Of a stretch of 64,000 nucleotides of DNA, positions 58,627 through 64,000 are shown one piece after another. The position numbers were made by a program, and so were the translations under genes. Below the pieces are notes generated by a model, which did not search any database, was not told the DNA's origin, and saw only the letters and a list, made by a program, of their open reading frames with translations. The stretch's first letter is position 1; each line of letters opens with the position of its first letter. Location of the stretch: contig JAKNDB010000110.1 in assembly GCA_024305405.1 (NCBI GenBank), forward strand, positions 3,658,001 through 3,722,000, read 5' to 3'. Source of the DNA: Dirofilaria immitis (taxonomy: Eukaryota; Nematoda; Chromadorea; Rhabditida; Onchocercidae).

Positions 58627-61600
58627 AGAAGGAATTGAGGAAAAAAATGCAGAGAGAAAGAAAAATAGATGTTACTCAAGTAATTATTCAGTATTGGATA
58701 CTGAATTTGGAAGTATGCGGGAACGTTTCGAAGCTGAAATGAAGCATGTGGAAGAAGAAATGAAACGTTTAAGGCGAGAATTTGAAGGTATTCATTTTTT
58801 TCGAAAAACGCATCCAATTGCGATTTTAAAAAATTTAATTAGCTTCTTTTTATATGGATTAATTCTGAACAAATCATTTTATATTCATCCATTAGGGAAG
58901 TTTTTAGCACAGACTAAGATTTTAGCCATTTTAGAATTTCTAAATTCTTTTCTTTTTTTGTTAGATCTAAATCATATAATCAGCGGATAATTTTAATCTG
59001 CATAATTTCAAACTTTTATTCTTGAGAAAGAATAGGAATCGAAAAATTCAGCAATGCATAAATTCGATTAATACAATGTCATGCAATTTTGTGAATTAGA
59101 AATAGTACTTGCATTTCATTTGATGATTATTTAAACTTTTTTTTCCTTTTACATTCATTTCTTATTTACATAAAACTGCTAGTAATTCAAATAACTTTCT
59201 TCACTCTGAACTTAATTAATAAAGATATAATATATACTGAAAAATGCTTTTTCTTTTGTTTGCTTTGAAACTTTTAAAATGTATATTTCCATATGGCCTC
59301 CATTTATTGTTACTCTTATCAGATTATATGATAATATGAAATTCCTGGGTTAAAAAAAAAAAGAAAGAAAGAAGGAATCTTAGAAATACTTATTCAGAAA
59401 AAAACCTTAGCATTATGCTTTATGCATACAAATATATATCATAATTCATATTCATGGGGCAAAATGCCAATATTTGGAATAATAATCGTATACATCATTT
59501 ATTCATTTTATAAAAATGCTTTCTTTGCTGGTAATATAGAATGATATATGATATATGTGTACATCATTTAATTTCTTGCGAATATATCAATTGCATATTG
59601 TATGGAAATATATCATGTTTATTGTTTATTGTTTTGAAAGATCAATAATTCCATTTTTGTTTTGTTTTTTCTTTTTCAATTTATTCATTTTATCGGTAAG
59701 AAATATCTGATCCTAATGAAACGAAGATTAACGCTCATTCCTCATTCCTATCACGATTTTTTTAATGTAAATATTGATTTGAGCAAGATTCGAAGAATTT
59801 TACTGGTTTTCACTATGCAGGATCTAATTCAATTAATTCAATTATTCCTTAGTTGCCATAGGGCATTTTTTTTTGTTTTTGAGTAAACATATGAATATTT
59901 CTTGCGCAAAATTGAAAGTAAACCAACATATATTATAAATTCTGTTGAAAGATGTTTATTTTCAATAAGCACCGAAAACTATTTCTTATCTCGAAATGTT
60001 ACCTACAAATACTACATTATTATGAATTTTTATACCAGAGAAATGGAAAGAGATGAACAGATGGAAGGACAAATAAGATGAGAGATAACGTTGTAGCTTG
60101 TGTTCACTAATAATTACTTCATTAATCATTCAGATGATAATTAATTTGATTCATATACCTAATTAATTATCATTACGATTTGCAGGCATATGAATAATTG
60201 GCATATAACACTTGAATAAAGCTTGCTATAAAGAGCTCCATTGACATTCAGTCTCGAGCCTCATTATATTGACAACAAATGCTTTCTATACTTGTATTTA
60301 AAAAACTTTCCCTTGTCTATTCTGTCGTATAAAATTAAGACCAACTGACTAAACCACATTGATTGCATTTTCTGCTTCATTGCTTTCTAGAAAAAAATAG
60401 ATAAATAAAAATAAAATACAAAAATTGAAGGAAATATATAGGGAGAGTACGAGAAGGCTACAGGAGAAATAATTTCAAAATTCATGTTCTTTCAGAAGTT
60501 GAAAGAATATTGGGCTTTCTTTATCCAAAGCATAAAACACAGAGAACTGATATATTTTAAAATAGGAATTTCTAGGATATACACCGTCACAGCAAGCATC
60601 ACAAACGGACAATCAGCTCTACCACTTATCACCGTGAAGAATCCAGACGTTACGAATCATCGTCAACACAAGTAAGGCATCTATATTTCAACGCTTGTTT
60701 TCATAAATTTTTTTAGTGAATTTGAAACTTTTGTGTGATAGATTTGCAATAGATTTCCTCACAAAGTTTGACTCAGTTTAATTCCTTATATATTATGCTT
60801 TTCTAATCAATCAGAGTTATAGGGTGGTGGTCCACCTCCACCAAGTAGTACGTTCCGTAATGAGGAGCTTTCGGGCGACCGGATATGATGTCCATTCGAC
60901 CGACATACGATCCTTATCTGGAAAATCTTAAATCACCGCTTATCAAAGATGAAAGTGATGGAAAAACGCTCAGACTTAGGTTTATTTATTAATTCACCAT
61001 ATGCTCCAAGTTCCAAAAAAATAGCTTAGAATACCTTAAATCATTGTGTATGAAATTTTAGCTTCTAAAGCTTTATATAGTTAACTTATATTGTAGTTTA
61101 GGAAATTTTTAAGGATCTTAGGAGTTATTTTCAGAGAAAATTCATGTTATACTTATCTTAAATTACAAGCTATTTGTATCCAAAAACGATACAATTCTAA
61201 CGTTCAAACATTATGCTCAGTTAAAAATAGTAGAATACGGTATTATGATATATCCCCAAGAATTTCTTTACGATGTCTGCAGACACAGGTATTAACCTGA
61301 ACAAATACAAATTTACCGAAACAATCATGAAATAAAACTTCAAAGACAAAGTATGCTTCAGATTCGATGTTGCACAATATAAACCGGAGGAAGTAACAGT
61401 GAAGACAGTTGATAACAGACTTTTGGTTCACGCTAAACATGAAGAAAAAACACCACAACGTTCCGTATTCAGAGAGTATAATCAGGTCTCGAATATTTCT
61501 TCTGATTATTTGTAGTCTAATTTTAGCTAAGTCTACTCATTTTAATTTTGACACATCTGATCCTATATATCGGCACTTTCTGGATTAATGATGCATTCTG

Positions 61601-61716
61601 CTTCAGGAGTTTATGCTTCCTCGTGGGACAAATCCAGAACTTATCAGCAGTACGTTAAGTACGGATGGTGTTTAACAGTTGAAGCACCGCTACCCCATTT
61701 GGCAATTCAACACTGA
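58627..61716 (+). CDS. hsp-25: Small heat shock protein, HSP-25-like (5' incomplete)
   Basis: ATP-independent chaperone of the alpha-crystallin family. Exons recognised: 58627-58787, 60576-60671, 60823-60979, 61362-61485 and 61607-61716. The first encodes a charged coiled-coil segment (MRERFEAEMKHVEEEMKR). The second reads SSTTYHREESRRYESSS, the third PPPPSSTF and RPTYDPYLENLKSPLIKDE. The alpha-crystallin domain follows: LRLRFDVAQYKPEEVTVKTV, NRLLVHAKHEEK, VFREYNQEF, LPRGTNPELISSTLS and DGVLTVEAPLP. The tail ends HLAIQH. Two one-base losses break the frame: at about 60903 (ATATGATG) and in the T run 61671-61673, where DGV would otherwise be followed by a stop. The first two exons do not join in phase, so an exon or base is missing between them. 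The true start was not found. Confidence 0.88.
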
Positions 61717-62501
61717 ATTCTCGTAATCAGTTTCTGTCATATGAAGTATCTTTGAATGATACATACCTTCTCAAACCCAACTTTTTCCCTTCATTACAAT
61801 CATTTTTATAACAATCGATATGATCTGTACAACAAAGTCCAAAAAAATGTGTTATTTTTCTCTTGTTTTCATTTCGAATGATTCGTATGCAATTGCAAAA
61901 TACATTTGGAATCATTTGAATGTAACAATATCAATTTCATAAAATGTTTTATTCTGATGAATAGTCGTATGCTACTGTTAAACTAATTCTATGTAAAATG
62001 TTTCTTCTATTCAAAATTAGAAAAAAACAAAACAAAGCTGGCATTTAAAACTTCCCCGTCTCGCAAAAAACATTCTTATTAAATAATATGAATTAACTGC
62101 AACAATGAAATTTCAAAGTTACAGGTCAGCTCGAAAATAGTTACCTTTAGGTTTTCATTAACACGTTGAGTTATTTGCAACTTCGCTCTACCAGAATAAA
62201 AGAAATAAAATTTCGCTGAATATTGTAGCAATAAAATAGCAATTCTTCAACCGTACTGAATGATCGATCACTTATAGTGTTCAGAATTATATTCTCCTCT
62301 TCGCTCATCCAACGATAGGAAAAGAATGTAGGATAGAACTTTTGAGTAGTTACAAGGGGATAGTAAGTAAAACAGTGACTATAAGCAGATCACAAATTGA
62401 AATATAAAAATCACACTTGAATTAAAGCATTGCGGAAATGAAACAGACAATTCAATATGGAGTAAACAATCATCCCATAAAAGAAGTCGGAAGCATTAAA
62501 A
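61717..62501. other. Convergent 3' spacer between the heat shock gene and mrpl-41
   Basis: AT-rich, about 0.8 kb, expected to hold both 3' untranslated regions. No other gene signal is seen. Confidence 0.6.
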
Positions 62502-63776
62502 TTATTTCGACTTGTCAACATGGGCCTCATCCTTTACTTCGGTATCCTCCGTAAAATATTCTCCGTCATTATACATCTGCCTGAAATTATGGATTTCAAA
62601 CTAAATAAAATTCTTGAAAGGGATGGAGGCTTAAACGATGACAAACTGAGATAACTATGTAATTATAAGCAGCAATAAGATTAAAAATCTCCACTAAAAA
62701 AATCCTGAATAAAATCTATGTGGTACTCGACTTACGCAACAAATTCAAAACAGACAAAAGTAATAAAGATTTAAACCTTATCAATGGTGCATAATGAATA
62801 TCAAATAACAAGCGAGATGTTGTTTTTGGCGGAGGCCACTTTTCGCCTTCAAATACAACAGAGTCAACGCCTTCTTCACTACCATACTTGGCTGCCAGTT
62901 TTTCAAATTTTTTTCTCCTAAAAGCTGGTTGAACTCTCTTTAAATTTTGAAAATGCAGTGCTCTTCGATTTATTAGGATAAACGATAGAATATTATATAA
63001 AGTAATGTTTTTGCATTCATTTGACAAAATTGTGAGCATCAAGCTTTCCGCTTACTGAAATATTCAAAATAATAAGAAAAAAGTAAGGCGTATAAGAAAT
63101 ATTTACCTTTTTCAATTTCAAAATCGGTCCGATACGACACATAAGGACGCAAGCGAAATCCTCGTAAATCTGGAACAATTAATTCTGGATACATTTCTTC
63201 AACGTGAACAAATTTTTCTGTGACCGGATCAACAAAACCAACATCTTGAGTGCCAGTATAGTCTAGAAAGGATGGATGTTATGAACCATACGAAAATATT
63301 TTAATAATATTTTTTGATAGATAGTCGCCATAACTGAAAGAAACTCACGGTGTAATTGCTTCGGATTTTCTTGCTTGAACTTAGGTGATAATTCCGGGAA
63401 CTCACGATCCTGTCCAGGAAGCTGGTGACGTTCATATACAATAGGACCCCGTTTTCGCCATCCTTGAGCCTATTGAAAAGTCATCATAATTTCATTATGA
63501 CGATAATGTTACTTTTAATTGGAATTGTCTAAGCGTACTTTCATTCGAAATCTTTAAAAGCAGTTATATCCTGAATAGCTACATACATTTTAAATTAATA
63601 AATCACTGCAACTATTTCTGAATACCAGTTCCAATCATAATGATACCGTCAATTGAATAACAGAAATACTTTTAAAAATACCACACCTTCGAGAATATGG
63701 GCCAAGGAGGTCGGAAGTGGTGAGGATTGAGTGACCGTACGCCTCTGACAGACACCAAAATTATTGGAGCCAACAT
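62502..63776 (-). CDS. mrpl-41: Mitochondrial large-subunit ribosomal protein L41
   Basis: Component of the mitochondrial 39S ribosomal subunit. Exons, right to left: 63776-63687, 63469-63349, 63262-63107, 62924-62777 and 62580-62502; all junctions are in phase, giving 197 residues. The N-terminus (MLAPIILVSVRGVRSL) resembles a mitochondrial import signal. Family signature: GFVDPVTEKFVHVEEMYPEL, then IVPDLRGFRLRPYVSYRTDF, matching the conserved FVxVxEMxPxxVVPDLxxFxLKPYVxY pattern of MRPL41. The C-terminal part (KWPPPKTTSRLLFDIHYAPL and the acidic tail DTEVKDEAHVDKSK) is longer than in the 137-residue human protein. At exon 4 the CCAG acceptor (start 62924) keeps the frame, while the TTTTAG seven bases further in would break it. 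Confidence 0.92.
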
Positions 63777-64000
63777 CGCAATTTTTCAATACATCAACGA
63801 AGGACGGAACTAAATCAACATGTTTCTGCTGAAAAACAAAACATAGAAGTATTTTTAGCTTTGAAAGAAAAAGGAAATGATATTCTCGAAAATTTCAAAT
63901 AAGAATTAAAAACGAAAAGTAAGGGTATCACTTATGGCTGCAGAGATAACTATTTGCATCAAATAACAACGAACAAGCTTTTTAAAATATTGTTTATGAA
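63777..64000 (-). promoter_or_regulatory. mrpl-41 5' leader and upstream DNA
   Basis: On the minus strand TTTTTCAG ends near 63832, about 55 bases before the ATG. Between them lie two tiny open frames, ATG TTG ATT TAG and ATG TAT TGA, which could act as upstream minicistrons if this leader is transcribed. No other element is claimed. Confidence 0.35.

Noticed and set aside
62917..62924. Lost base at the A run of mrpl-41 exon 4
   Set aside because: The CCAG acceptor seven bases upstream keeps every phase intact, so no error needs to be assumed.

Overview
This 64 kb window is AT-rich (roughly 70 % or more A+T by eye) eukaryotic DNA with multi-exon genes, short and medium GT-AG introns, TTTCAG-like acceptors and abundant TA, TG, CA and CT microsatellites. 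The gene content (a rho-1-like GTPase with a tandem paralog, a secreted ShKT-domain protein, an HSP-25-like small heat shock protein, acceptors placed just upstream of start codons as in spliced-leader genes) points to a nematode. The base composition suggests a filarial-type parasite; that last step is inference. No bacterial, viral or CRISPR material was recognised.

Layout. 1-7.85 kb: gene-poor AT-rich DNA holding a near-perfect large inverted repeat (5096-6689, arms of about 0.65 kb). 7.85-17.1 kb, minus strand: two RhoA-type GTPase genes in tandem with identical intron positions, a diverged paralog (7854-10872) and a rho-1-like gene (15568-17093). 18.3-20.2 kb, plus: a tetraspanin, preceded by a degenerate 21-bp tandem repeat. 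20.2-25.4 kb: AT-rich spacer with microsatellites. 25.5-31.0 kb, plus: a Pointed-domain plus ETS-domain transcription factor of the ESE/ELF3 type. 33.9-36.8 kb, minus: a DRAM/Frag1/Sfk1 family membrane protein, head to head with ATG13 (38.0-41.7 kb, plus). 44.8-48.6 kb, plus: a secreted protein joining a signal peptide, an EGF module, a ShKT module and a nitrobindin/THAP4-like barrel. 48.6-58.6 kb: a gene-poor stretch with microsatellites and a 22-bp-stem hairpin. 58.6-61.7 kb, plus: an HSP-25-like small heat shock protein. 62.5-63.8 kb, minus: mitochondrial ribosomal protein L41.

The genes were assembled exon by exon from splice signals, reading-frame phase and family motifs; open reading frames alone show only fragments. 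In five genes the conserved frame is broken by single-base losses, nearly all in runs of A or T, while splice sites and functional motifs stay intact. I read this as a homopolymer under-calling problem in the assembly rather than wholesale gene decay. The tetraspanin may carry one more such loss. DRAM, the EGF-ShKT-nitrobindin gene and mrpl-41 read through without any correction.

The most interesting biology is the divergent pair of two autophagy-linked genes (DRAM-like and ATG13) sharing about 1.2 kb of upstream DNA, and the secreted EGF-ShKT-nitrobindin architecture with a possible alternative terminal exon that would cut the barrel short.
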